Shown piece after piece: positions 35,046-43,939 of a DNA stretch of 64,000 nt. The stretch lies in assembly GCF_002727065.1 (NCBI RefSeq), contig NZ_PDVP01000001.1, positions 558,001 to 622,000 on the forward strand, given 5' to 3'. The stretch is from Zhengella mangrovi. GTDB lineage: Bacteria; Pseudomonadota; Alphaproteobacteria; Rhizobiales; Rhizobiaceae. How positions within the stretch are numbered: position 1 is the first letter of the stretch; each line of letters starts with the position of its first letter. A program made the position numbers and the translations under genes. A model generated the notes under the pieces. It made no database searches. It saw only the letters and a list, made by a program, of their open reading frames with translations, and was not told where the DNA came from.

Positions 35046-38000
35046 TCACGCCGGCCGTCCGTGTACGCGCAGCGCGGCCAGCGCCTCGGCCATAGCATCG
35101 CTGGGAAGGGTGATCAGGCGGGCGGTTTCGGTGAACAGCAGCGCGCAGGTCACCGGCCGGTCGGGCCAGAGCTGGCCGAGCAGCGCCTGGTAGAGCGCCA
35201 TCTGGACGACATAGGCCCGCGGCACCTGTTGCAGCGAGGCCGGTGGCGGCCGGTTGGTCTTGAAATCCAGCGCCAGCACGCCCGTTTCGCTCACGTGCAG
35301 GCGGTCGATGATGCCTGAGACCGGGTGACGCCGCCCGGCGATTTCGACCTGGCCCGAAATCGGTACTTCCGCGCGTGATCCCGGTCCGAAGGCATCGGCG
35401 AAAGCCGTGTCGTCGAGGATGGCGAGGACGCTGGCCAGCGCCCGCTCCGTTTCGCCCCCGGGCCAGTCGGCCGCGGTGCGTTCCAGCCAGGCCCGCGCGG
35501 TCTCGGCACGCCGGTCCGGCGTCACGTCGGGCAGCATCTGGAACAGCGTGTGCACCGCGATGCCGCGGCGGATGGCCAGTGGCGGCGCGTCCGGCGCTTC
35601 GAGCACGGGCGATGCCGCGGGCGGCGTATCGCCGGGCTCCGGTTCGATCAGCACGGCGGCTCCCGAGGGCGAGAGCGGCCGCGGCAGGGTCTCGGCGGCA
35701 ACCGGCCGCGCGGCGGGATCGAAAGGCAGGGGCGGTGCCGATGCCGCGGCCGGAGTGGTATCGGGAGCGCGAACCGGCCGCCCGGGCCCATCGGTCTCGC
35801 GATAGACGAGAATGGTCTCTCCGGTCACGCCATGGATCTGTTGACTGACATGGGGCGAACCGACCAGGCCCTCGTGGGCCAGCCGTTGCCAGGTGCCGTC
35901 CTTCTGGCCGGTCTTGCCGTGATAGCCGCAGACGACGAGGCGGTCTTCGGCCCGCGTCATCCCCACGTAGAGCAGCCGGCGGTACTCGTCCTCCGCCCGC
36001 GCGTCGTTCTCCGCGTCGATGGCGGCAAGCGCGCGGTTCTTGAGCGCGCCGGCGCGCCAGACGAAGCGCTTGATGCCGTCGCCCTGCGGCTTGAACGGTG
36101 TCAGCGCCGAACGGTTCTGCGTCACCACTGGCGCCGAGCCGCTGTCGACGAGGAAGACCACCGGCGCCTCAAGCCCCTTGGCGGCATGGGCGGTCATGAT
36201 GCGCAGTTCCGAACGGCTCTGGTCCATCTCGCGCTTGACCTCGGGGCCGGCGGTTTCCAGCGTGTAGAGCAGGCTTTCCATGTCGCACACGCCCGTGCGC
36301 TCCTGCGCCAGCGCGAAGGCCAGGAACTCGTCCAGGATCTCGTCGGCCTCCGCGCCCAGCCGCGCGACCATGCGCCGGCGCACGCCGTCGCGCGCCAGCA
36401 GGCCGGCGTAGAAATCGGCCGGCTTGCGGAAACCGGCCTCGGCGCGCCAGGCCGAAAGTAGGGTCTCGGCGGCCTGGTAGCGGGGATCCTGCGCTGCCGC
36501 GTCGCGCAGGCACCGCCACAGGCTGCGCGAAGCCGGCCGCTCCAGGCCCAGGCGCATCAGGTCGCTGTCGTCGAGGCCAAACACGGGGCTCTTCAGCACC
36601 GCAGCCAGCGACAGGTCGTCCTCCGGCTGCATCACGAAGCGGCCGATGGCGATCATGTCCTTGACCGCGATATGGGCCGGAAGGCTCAGCCGGTCGGCGC
36701 CGGCCACCGGGATGCCGAGGTTTTTGAGCGCCCGCGACAGGGCGTGGATGAAGCGGTCGCGCTTGCGCACCAGCACCAGCACGTCGCCGGCGGTGATGGC
36801 GCGCCCCTGGCCGGGCAGGATCTCGCCCGCGGCGAGCCAGGACTGCAGCGTCGCGGCAATGCGGTTGGCCAGTTCCACCGCCGGCGCCGTGGCGTGGTCG
36901 ATGCCTTTCGTCCAGTCCTCCTCCTCGTCGCTTTTCTCCGTTGCCAGTGAAGGCCAGACCTCCACGTGGCCGGGATGGCCGTCGCGGACGGCCTTGTGTT
37001 CCAGCACGTCGCCGTAGCGCGTCAGGCCCTTGCGCACCGCCTCGGCGGCGAAGACCGTGTCGACGGCCCGCAGCACGTCGGGCGTGGACCGGAACGAGTA
37101 GGTCAGCTTGACCGGTTCGAGCGGCTGACCGGCCGCTGCCGTCAGGGTCCGGAAATGGTTGAGCGTGGCGTCGAACGCGTCCGGCTCTGCGCCCTGGAAC
37201 GAGTAGATCGACTGCTTTTCGTCGCCGACGGCGAAGATGGTGCGCGTGGCGCCGTCGCGCGCACCCTGGCCGGCGAAGAATTCCGAGGCCAGTCCCTTGA
37301 TCACGTCCCATTGTACCGGGCTCGTATCCTGCGCCTCGTCGACGAGGATGTGATCGATGCCCCGGTCGAGCTTGTAGTGCACCCAGGCACTGGCATCCTG
37401 GCGTGACAGCAGGTTGGCGGTCCGGCGGATGAGATCGTTGAAATCGAGGAAGCCGCGCGACCGTTTCAGGAATTCGTAGCGCGCGATCAACCGGTCGGCG
37501 ATGGTCAGTGCCGCTGCCGTGTTCTCCACCATGTCGAGCGTGGAAAGGCGGTCGGCAGCCTCGGCCAGAACGGCTGCGAACCGCTCGAACTCGGCCTGCA
37601 TGTCCGGGAACAGCGCCGCCAGCTTGCTGCCGGGATAGCCCCGCGACGACCGCGCGATGACAGCGCCCTTTTCCACGCGCGTGAACAGCGGGATCAGGCC
37701 GCGCAGGCGATCCTCGGACGTGGCGCCCTGGAGCGCATGAAACCCCTTTTCGCCGAGGTCGCGCGGGGCTTTCGCGTCCTTGTCGGCGCCTTCGGTCGCC
37801 AGCGCCCGGAAACGCTCCTGCGTGAACCAGGCATCCGGCAGGATGGCCGCTGCGATGGTGTCCGCGCTGTCGGCCGGATCGAGCCCGAACGATTGCTTGA
37901 GGTCGCCGCGGCAGGCGTCACCCTCGTCGGCATGCTCCAGCCAGACGGTCAGTTCGTCGCGCCGTGCCACGATGTCCTGCATCAGCGTGTCCAGCCCGGT

Positions 38001-38573
38001 CTCGCCGGCCGTGGTGAGCACCGTCCCGAAAGCTGCGCCAAGCCCGGCATCGTCTTTCGCGGCGCCGCTCAGCAGCCGCCGTCGCGCCTCGCCGACGAGC
38101 GCGGCCTCCATGCGCCCGTCCAGCATCTCGAAATGCCCGGCGATGTTCGCTTCGAGCGGAAACTGATGCAGGATCGCCTCGCAGAACGCGTGGATGGTCT
38201 GGATCTTCAGCCCGCCCGGCGTTTCCAGCGCTCGCGCGAACAGCCGGCGCGCGTCACGCATCTGCGTTCCGGTCGGCGGCTCCCCGGTCAGGTCCCGCAT
38301 CGCTGCCGCAAGCTGCGCGTCGTCGGCCATGGCCCACTCGCCCAGCGTCCTGAAGATGCGGTTGGACATGTTGGCCGCAGCCGCCTTGGTATAGGTCAGG
38401 CAAAGAATCTTCTGCGGATCGGCGCCGGCGAGCAGCAGGCGGATCACCCGTGAGGCCAGCACGTGCGTCTTGCCGGAACCGGCATTGGCCGAGACCCAGG
38501 CAGAGATATCCGGGTTGGCCGCCCGCGTCTGGCTTGCGATGACCTCGGGCGGAATGGTCAGCTTGCCGCTCAT
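35046..38573 (-). CDS. addA: AddA, double-strand break repair helicase-nuclease
   Basis: A 1175-residue UvrD-type helicase with a C-terminal PD-(D/E)xK nuclease. Walker A GSGKT is near residue 37, the helicase motif DEAQDTSPVQW lies further on, and the nuclease motif GIIDRL...ALDFKTNRP is near the C-terminus. It resects double-strand ends with AddB for RecA loading. ATG 38573 overlaps the addB stop (ATGA). Confidence 0.95.
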   Translation of the reverse strand: MSGKLTIPPEVIASQTRAANPDISAWVSANAGSGKTHVLASRVIRLLLAGADPQKILCLTYTKAAAANMSNRIFRTLGEWAMADDAQLAAAMRDLTGEPPTGTQMRDARRLFARALETPGGLKIQTIHAFCEAILHQFPLEANIAGHFEMLDGRMEAALVGEARRRLLSGAAKDDAGLGAAFGTVLTTAGETGLDTLMQDIVARRDELTVWLEHADEGDACRGDLKQSFGLDPADSADTIAAAILPDAWFTQERFRALATEGADKDAKAPRDLGEKGFHALQGATSEDRLRGLIPLFTRVEKGAVIARSSRGYPGSKLAALFPDMQAEFERFAAVLAEAADRLSTLDMVENTAAALTIADRLIARYEFLKRSRGFLDFNDLIRRTANLLSRQDASAWVHYKLDRGIDHILVDEAQDTSPVQWDVIKGLASEFFAGQGARDGATRTIFAVGDEKQSIYSFQGAEPDAFDATLNHFRTLTAAAGQPLEPVKLTYSFRSTPDVLRAVDTVFAAEAVRKGLTRYGDVLEHKAVRDGHPGHVEVWPSLATEKSDEEEDWTKGIDHATAPAVELANRIAATLQSWLAAGEILPGQGRAITAGDVLVLVRKRDRFIHALSRALKNLGIPVAGADRLSLPAHIAVKDMIAIGRFVMQPEDDLSLAAVLKSPVFGLDDSDLMRLGLERPASRSLWRCLRDAAAQDPRYQAAETLLSAWRAEAGFRKPADFYAGLLARDGVRRRMVARLGAEADEILDEFLAFALAQERTGVCDMESLLYTLETAGPEVKREMDQSRSELRIMTAHAAKGLEAPVVFLVDSGSAPVVTQNRSALTPFKPQGDGIKRFVWRAGALKNRALAAIDAENDARAEDEYRRLLYVGMTRAEDRLVVCGYHGKTGQKDGTWQRLAHEGLVGSPHVSQQIHGVTGETILVYRETDGPGRPVRAPDTTPAAASAPPLPFDPAARPVAAETLPRPLSPSGAAVLIEPEPGDTPPAASPVLEAPDAPPLAIRRGIAVHTLFQMLPDVTPDRRAETARAWLERTAADWPGGETERALASVLAILDDTAFADAFGPGSRAEVPISGQVEIAGRRHPVSGIIDRLHVSETGVLALDFKTNRPPPASLQQVPRAYVVQMALYQALLGQLWPDRPVTCALLFTETARLITLPSDAMAEALAALRVHGRPA

Positions 38574-41500
38574 TCGCCCTCGCCCCCGTCCTTGCCGTCG
38601 TTGCCGGCCGACCATTCCAGCACCCGGGCGAGATGGTCGTAGTCGCCGTCGGCGGCCCCTTCCGCCAGCGGCAGCAGGCGCGAGACATAGCCCGTTTCCG
38701 CCAGGGTGTAGTAGGCCAGCATGGCCGTGAGCTTCTCCCAGCTCTGCTCGGCCAGGTCCTCGCTACTGACCGCGTCCTTGCCCGATCCAAGGACGGACTT
38801 GTGCTCGACCTCGCCACGCGCGCCAAGGCGCACATAGGCCAGGTCCCCGGGTTTCGTACCCTCCGCTATGCCGTCGAAGGCCCCGCGCATCGCCAGCGCG
38901 GCTTCCAGCGGCAATTGTGGCGCCAGCAGCGCGCGCACCTGCTTCGCGGAAGGCGGCGCGCCGGTCTTGTAGTCGAGGATGTCGGCCGTACCGTCGGCAT
39001 GCAGGTCGATCCTGTCGGCCCGGCCGGACAGCGTCACGCCGGTCGGTTCCACCACGGTCCGCCGTGCACCGACCTCCGCGTGTGGCTGCGTGCCGGGGCG
39101 CTGGCGCTCCGCTTCCCAGTCCAGCAACCCGGGAATCATCGCCTCGAAGCGCGGCCACCAGACCGCCTCGATGTCGGCCGGAAGCGCCAGTTCGGCGAAA
39201 CAGGCACGGCCGATGGCGACCAGTGCGTCGGATGCGTCCGGCGATTGCGGATTGATTCCCGCCTTGGTGAAGCGGTGCAGCACCTCGTGGAACAGCGTCC
39301 CCCGTTCCGCCGCGCCGGGGTCGCCGACCAGCGGTTCCAGCGGCCTCAGGTTGAGGATCTTGCGCGCGAAGATCGCGTAGGGATCGCGACGCAGGGTCTC
39401 GATGTCGGTGACGGAGAAATGCTTCGGCCGTTTGGCAAGCGGCGGCACCGGGGCCGGCCTCGCGGCAAAATCCACCCGCTCGTCCCGGTCCAGCATCCGC
39501 GCCCAGTCCAGGTAGGCGGCCCCGCGCGAGATCAGACCCTGCTCGGCCTGCGGCCCGGCAAAGGTCAGCAGTCGCTGCAGCCAGCGCGAGCGGCTCGCCG
39601 GGGCATTGTCCTGGCGCATGGACCGCGTGATGAGCAGGCGTCGCGCGCCGAGCGCCATCTCGAAATCATGCGCCGCCTGGCCGATCCGCCGCTCGGGCGG
39701 TTCCAGCGCCATCATCGATTTCATCAGCCGCGACATGAACCGGTCGGCCTCGGCCCGCCGTGGCCAGCTGCCTTCGTTCAGGCCGCCGAGCACCAGGAAA
39801 CCGAAATCCTGCAGCCGGGCCTCCAGCTGGCCGAGGATCTGGACGCGGGTTTCGCCGCTGCTGCGCGGCTTGACCGTTTCCCCGGCCACGAGGGCAAGAA
39901 GGGCATCCGGCCATTCGCCGGGCGCAAGCGCGGTGGCTTCGCCGGAGGCGAGAAGATCGCGCAGGAGTTCAGCCAGCGTGTCGCCGGCTTCGCCGCGATA
40001 GAGCGCGGCCAGCCCGCCATCGGCATCGCGGCCGACCGCTTCCAGCGCCAGCACCGAGGCCCGGGCCAGCGCGCTCACGCTTGCAGTGGACTGGCCGCGC
40101 AGGGCAAGCAGGGGGGCTGCGGCAGCCGAAAGGCGCGCCGCCATGTCGAGGATGCCGGCAAGCCGCGTTTCCGTCAGCCGCTCGACCCAGTGCGGCGGAT
40201 GCCGCTCGGCCAGCCCGGCGAGCCGCTCGCTGGCAAGATCGGCCAGCGTGGCGATGTCGGGCCGCGCCGCGCCGCCGCGCAGCACGGCAAGGTCGAGGAA
40301 TTCCGCCGTTTCCCGCAGCTGCGCGCGATCGAGCCCGAGATGGGTCAGCGGGTGCTTGGCCAGGGCCAGCAGGGTCAGCGGGTCGCCGGGCCTCAGCGAC
40401 GCCTCCACCAGCAGTGTCAGCAGCGTGGCCGGCGGCGTGGCGCCAAGGGGAGTCCCGGCCGAATCGTCGGCCGCGATGCCGAACCGGGTCAGCTCGGCCG
40501 AGACCCGTCGCGCCAGGGTCCGGTCTCCGGTCACCAGCGCGGCCGGTTCATGACCGTCCTCGATGGCCTTGCGCAAGGCGACCGCGATGGCCATCGCCTC
40601 TTCCCGTTCGTGGCGCGCTTCCAGAAGCGCGACGCCGTCGAACGCTCCTTCGGATACGGCCTGGCTGGCATCCGCTGCCGCATCCGCCCAGCGGTCGGTC
40701 GTTTCCGCCGGTCGCAGCGCCTGCGACACGATCTGTCTCCGCCGCGCGAGCAATGGCTCCGCCCCGGCGATTGCCGTGACTTCCCGCCGGTCGATGCCAA
40801 GCCGCGCCAGCAGCTTCTTCAGCGCATATTGCGGATGGCCGAACACGGAGGGTGCGGCCTGCGGGTTGCCGATCAGGGACCAGCTCTCCTCGTCCAGGCC
40901 GGTATCGAGACCGGGCAGGATCACGGCGCCCTGGTCGAGCCGCGCGATGACGCCAAGCAGGCGCGCCGTCGCCGGAATGGAACCGGTGGAACCCGCGGCT
41001 ATCACGGGACCGCGCGGCGCTTGGCAGCGCAGCCGTTCGGCCTCGGCCTCGATCAGCGCGTTGCGATGGGCTGCCGGGTTGGAACGCCGGATCGATGCCA
41101 GGTGCGCGGGCCAGCTTGCGGTGACGATCTCGAGGAACTTGACCGTCACCTGCCACCAGTGCGCCAGGTCGCCGTCGGCCAGCAGGCCGAGCTTGTCCCA
41201 GCCTGCACCCTCGGTCTCGATCTCGTCCATCAGCGCGGTCAGGTCACGCGCCAGCCACAGTGCGTCGGCGAAACTGTTGGGCAGCGTCACCTCTTCGTCC
41301 AGCAGGCGCCCGATCTCCGCGGTCACGTTGCCCTTCCAGGCCTGGACCAGTGGTGCCAGTGCCAGCAGGCGTTCCATCGCGCCGACGGGCGGATCGAGGT
41401 CCGGCAGGGCCGGCGTCCCGTCCTGGAAGAAGGGCGCGTCCTCATCGAACTCGCCGAGCGGACGGATGGCCGGCAGGATGGCGGTCCCGGTTGTCGTCCG

Positions 41501-41695
41501 TTCTGTGAAGATCGCGCGCAAACGGCGCGCCGAACGCCGCGTCGGCACGTAGATCGTGGCGTCGGCCAGCGCCATCGGACCGTTGTCGGCCGGAAAGCCG
41601 GGGATCAGGCGTCCGTCGGTCAGGGCGTCGGCGAGCGCGGTGAGGAAGGAGGCGCCCGGTTCGATGGTGAAGACGCGCGGGTCCCGCTCGGCCAT
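38570..41695 (-). CDS. addB: AddB, double-strand break repair nuclease subunit (alphaproteobacterial type)
   Basis: A 1041-residue partner of AddA. The N-terminal inactive helicase-like half and the C-terminal nuclease (RIDLHADGTADILDYKTG) are visible. I chose ATG 41695; the reading frame stays open to 41788, but that part overlaps the preceding gene. It begins 4 bp after the murU-like stop and ends overlapping addA, so the set is translationally coupled. Confidence 0.94.
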   Translation of the reverse strand: MAERDPRVFTIEPGASFLTALADALTDGRLIPGFPADNGPMALADATIYVPTRRSARRLRAIFTERTTTGTAILPAIRPLGEFDEDAPFFQDGTPALPDLDPPVGAMERLLALAPLVQAWKGNVTAEIGRLLDEEVTLPNSFADALWLARDLTALMDEIETEGAGWDKLGLLADGDLAHWWQVTVKFLEIVTASWPAHLASIRRSNPAAHRNALIEAEAERLRCQAPRGPVIAAGSTGSIPATARLLGVIARLDQGAVILPGLDTGLDEESWSLIGNPQAAPSVFGHPQYALKKLLARLGIDRREVTAIAGAEPLLARRRQIVSQALRPAETTDRWADAAADASQAVSEGAFDGVALLEARHEREEAMAIAVALRKAIEDGHEPAALVTGDRTLARRVSAELTRFGIAADDSAGTPLGATPPATLLTLLVEASLRPGDPLTLLALAKHPLTHLGLDRAQLRETAEFLDLAVLRGGAARPDIATLADLASERLAGLAERHPPHWVERLTETRLAGILDMAARLSAAAAPLLALRGQSTASVSALARASVLALEAVGRDADGGLAALYRGEAGDTLAELLRDLLASGEATALAPGEWPDALLALVAGETVKPRSSGETRVQILGQLEARLQDFGFLVLGGLNEGSWPRRAEADRFMSRLMKSMMALEPPERRIGQAAHDFEMALGARRLLITRSMRQDNAPASRSRWLQRLLTFAGPQAEQGLISRGAAYLDWARMLDRDERVDFAARPAPVPPLAKRPKHFSVTDIETLRRDPYAIFARKILNLRPLEPLVGDPGAAERGTLFHEVLHRFTKAGINPQSPDASDALVAIGRACFAELALPADIEAVWWPRFEAMIPGLLDWEAERQRPGTQPHAEVGARRTVVEPTGVTLSGRADRIDLHADGTADILDYKTGAPPSAKQVRALLAPQLPLEAALAMRGAFDGIAEGTKPGDLAYVRLGARGEVEHKSVLGSGKDAVSSEDLAEQSWEKLTAMLAYYTLAETGYVSRLLPLAEGAADGDYDHLARVLEWSAGNDGKDGGEGE

Positions 41696-41699
41696 GGTC

Positions 41700-42425
41700 T
41701 CAACCGTGCCGATGGCGCCGGATGGCGTCTTCGGCCGGTGCGATGGCGTCCGGTGTGCCGACCGTGATCCAGTGTCCGTCCAGCACATGTCCGAACAGCC
41801 GTCCCTCGCCGATCAGGCGATCGAAATAGAGATTCAGGGAATGCGGTTCGCTGGTGGCGCCCTTGAAGAGGCGCGGATGCACGATGCCGGCGCCGGCATA
41901 AATGTAACCGCCCGCTGCGCCGCGCGCCCGCGCCAGGCGGCCATCGGGCGCCATCAGGAAATCCGTTCCGCCACTGTGGCCGGTGGCCCGCGCCGGGTCG
42001 GCGAGGAGAAGAATCATATCCATGGTTGCATCGTCCCATGCCTTCGCCATCGCTGGCAAGGCCGGTACGGCACCGTCCAGCCAGAAGGTGTCGGCATTGA
42101 GAATGATGAACGGGCCGGACCCGATCAGCGGCAGCGCCCTGACGATGCCGCCGGCACTGTCCAGCAACCGGTCCCGCTCGTCCGAGACGGTGATCGCGAT
42201 GTCCCGGCGGGTCGGCGCATGGGCGATGATCTGGTCGCCCAGCCAATGGGCGTTCACGACGGCGCGCGTCACGCCCGCCGCCGCCAGCACGTCCAGTCCC
42301 CGGTCGAGCAGGCTGCGCCCGGCGATCTCGATCAGCGGTTTCGGCGTGGTATCGGTCAACGGCCGCATCCGCGTGCCGAGTCCGGCGGCCAGCACGAAGG
42401 CGGTGTCGGGGTGCGCCGCCATCAC
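41700..42425 (-). CDS. murU: Nucleotidyltransferase, N-acetylmuramate-1-phosphate uridylyltransferase type
   Basis: A 241-residue sugar-phosphate nucleotidyltransferase with the signature LAAGLGTRMRPLTDTTPKPL at residues 12-31. MurU makes UDP-MurNAc from MurNAc 1-phosphate in peptidoglycan recycling. The neighbouring AmgK-like kinase domain (whose gene overlaps it by 4 bp) makes MurNAc 1-phosphate, so the pair is functionally consistent. It is short, with no left-handed helix domain. Confidence 0.88.
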   Translation of the reverse strand: MMAAHPDTAFVLAAGLGTRMRPLTDTTPKPLIEIAGRSLLDRGLDVLAAAGVTRAVVNAHWLGDQIIAHAPTRRDIAITVSDERDRLLDSAGGIVRALPLIGSGPFIILNADTFWLDGAVPALPAMAKAWDDATMDMILLLADPARATGHSGGTDFLMAPDGRLARARGAAGGYIYAGAGIVHPRLFKGATSEPHSLNLYFDRLIGEGRLFGHVLDGHWITVGTPDAIAPAEDAIRRHRHG

Positions 42426-43927
42426 GCGCCGTCCGCGCGGATGCCGAGATCGGCGTAGAAGCCTCGCACCGGCGCCAGCGCCGCGTGACCAAGCACCCGC
42501 GACAGGTAGGAGCGGATTCGCGGCAGGTGCTTCAGGTAGGCGGGCTTGCCGTCGCGCCGGTCAAGGCGCACGAAAATGCCGAGGATCTTCGAATTGCGCT
42601 GCGCGGCCATCACCGCGTAGGCGGTCTCGAACGCGTCCCGGTCGAACGGCCCGGCGTCGGATCGCGCCGTGCAATAGGCCTCGATCACGGCCTGTTCGAG
42701 ATCCGGGTCGATGGTCACCCGCGCGTCCTGCGCCAGCGAGGCCACGTCATAGGCTGCGGGTCCGATCATGGCGTCCTGGAAGTCGATCAAGCCCAGCCGG
42801 TCGAGCCCCGTCCGGTCGTCGCGCCAGATGATGTTGGGCGAATGGTAGTCGCGCATCACCAGGCTCGTCTCCGTGCCCGAAAGCCTGTCCAGCACCCGGT
42901 CCCAGCCCGCGATGAAGGCGGTGCGCGAGGCCTCGTCCGGCGGCGTGCCCATGGCATGGCCCCAATACCAGGATGGCAGCAGGTCGAGTTCGATATGCAT
43001 GGCGCGCCGGTCGTAATCCGGCACGTGGTGCATAATGGCGCCGGAAACCGGCAGGTCATGCGGCCACGGAACGGCGTGCAGTGCCGCCAGCAGGCGGGCC
43101 GCCGCCTCGTAGCGCTCCCGCACCGGGCGCCCCTCGGGATCCAGGAAGACCGGGGCACCGAGATACTCGGTCAGCAGCAGGCCCTGGTCGAGGTCGGCGG
43201 CATGGATGCGCGGGGCCGCAAACCCGTTGCGGCGCAGGGCCTCGGCCACCGCCACGAAGGGCGTGACATCCTCGGCCAGGTGCGCGATGCGGCTGTAGGG
43301 AAGCCCGTCCAGGATCGGCGGGCCGTCGGGCATGCGCGGGGCGTTCATCAGCACCCGGGTCTCGCCGCCCAGCGTCGCGGTTTCATAGGCGCGCGCCGAG
43401 GCATCGCCCGTCAGGAACCGGCGCGCGGCGTCGCCCCAGCCGTGGTCCGAAAGGAAGGCGCGGATGGCGAGGCTGCGGGCGATCCGGTCGCCGGCCGGTC
43501 CGCCGGCGCGAACCTGCGCGCGCCGTCCGTCGCCTTCATGATCCAGCGCGACGTGGATGGCGTCGGCGGGCAGCAGGCCGCCGGCCCGTTCCGGCCATTC
43601 CACCAGTGCCGCGCCGGTCGCCACGGCTTCGTCGAAGCCCAGCTCCTCCAGTTCGTCCGCGCTGGAAAGGCGATAGAGATCGAAATGGGCGAGCGGCAGG
43701 CGCAGGTCGTAGGTCTGGACCAGGGTAAAGGTCGGCGAAGGAACCTCCAGCGCCGCGTCGTCCGCGACGGCGCGGATCAGCGCCCGGGCCAGGCTGGTTT
43801 TCCCGGCACCGAGATCGCCGGAGAGGGCCACGGTGTCACCGGGCTTCAGGGCCATGGCCAGATCCTCGCCGAGCCGCCCTGTGGCGGCGTCATCGGCCAG
43901 GAAAACGGAGGTCTCGAACCGGGTCAT
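42422..43927 (-). CDS. tsaE-amgK: TsaE-AmgK fusion: tRNA t6A ATPase plus MurNAc/GlcNAc anomeric kinase
   Basis: A 501-residue two-domain protein. Residues 1-150 are TsaE, with P-loop GDLGAGKT at 37-44, needed for t6A modification of tRNA. Residues about 165-501 are an aminoglycoside-phosphotransferase-fold kinase of the AmgK type (motifs DYHSPN and LIDFQDA), which phosphorylates MurNAc/GlcNAc at C1. The fusion is known in Alphaproteobacteria. It starts 12 bp after the divL stop and overlaps murU. Confidence 0.92.
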   Translation of the reverse strand: MTRFETSVFLADDAATGRLGEDLAMALKPGDTVALSGDLGAGKTSLARALIRAVADDAALEVPSPTFTLVQTYDLRLPLAHFDLYRLSSADELEELGFDEAVATGAALVEWPERAGGLLPADAIHVALDHEGDGRRAQVRAGGPAGDRIARSLAIRAFLSDHGWGDAARRFLTGDASARAYETATLGGETRVLMNAPRMPDGPPILDGLPYSRIAHLAEDVTPFVAVAEALRRNGFAAPRIHAADLDQGLLLTEYLGAPVFLDPEGRPVRERYEAAARLLAALHAVPWPHDLPVSGAIMHHVPDYDRRAMHIELDLLPSWYWGHAMGTPPDEASRTAFIAGWDRVLDRLSGTETSLVMRDYHSPNIIWRDDRTGLDRLGLIDFQDAMIGPAAYDVASLAQDARVTIDPDLEQAVIEAYCTARSDAGPFDRDAFETAYAVMAAQRNSKILGIFVRLDRRDGKPAYLKHLPRIRSYLSRVLGHAALAPVRGFYADLGIRADGA

Positions 43928-43939
43928 TGGCAGGCCGGT

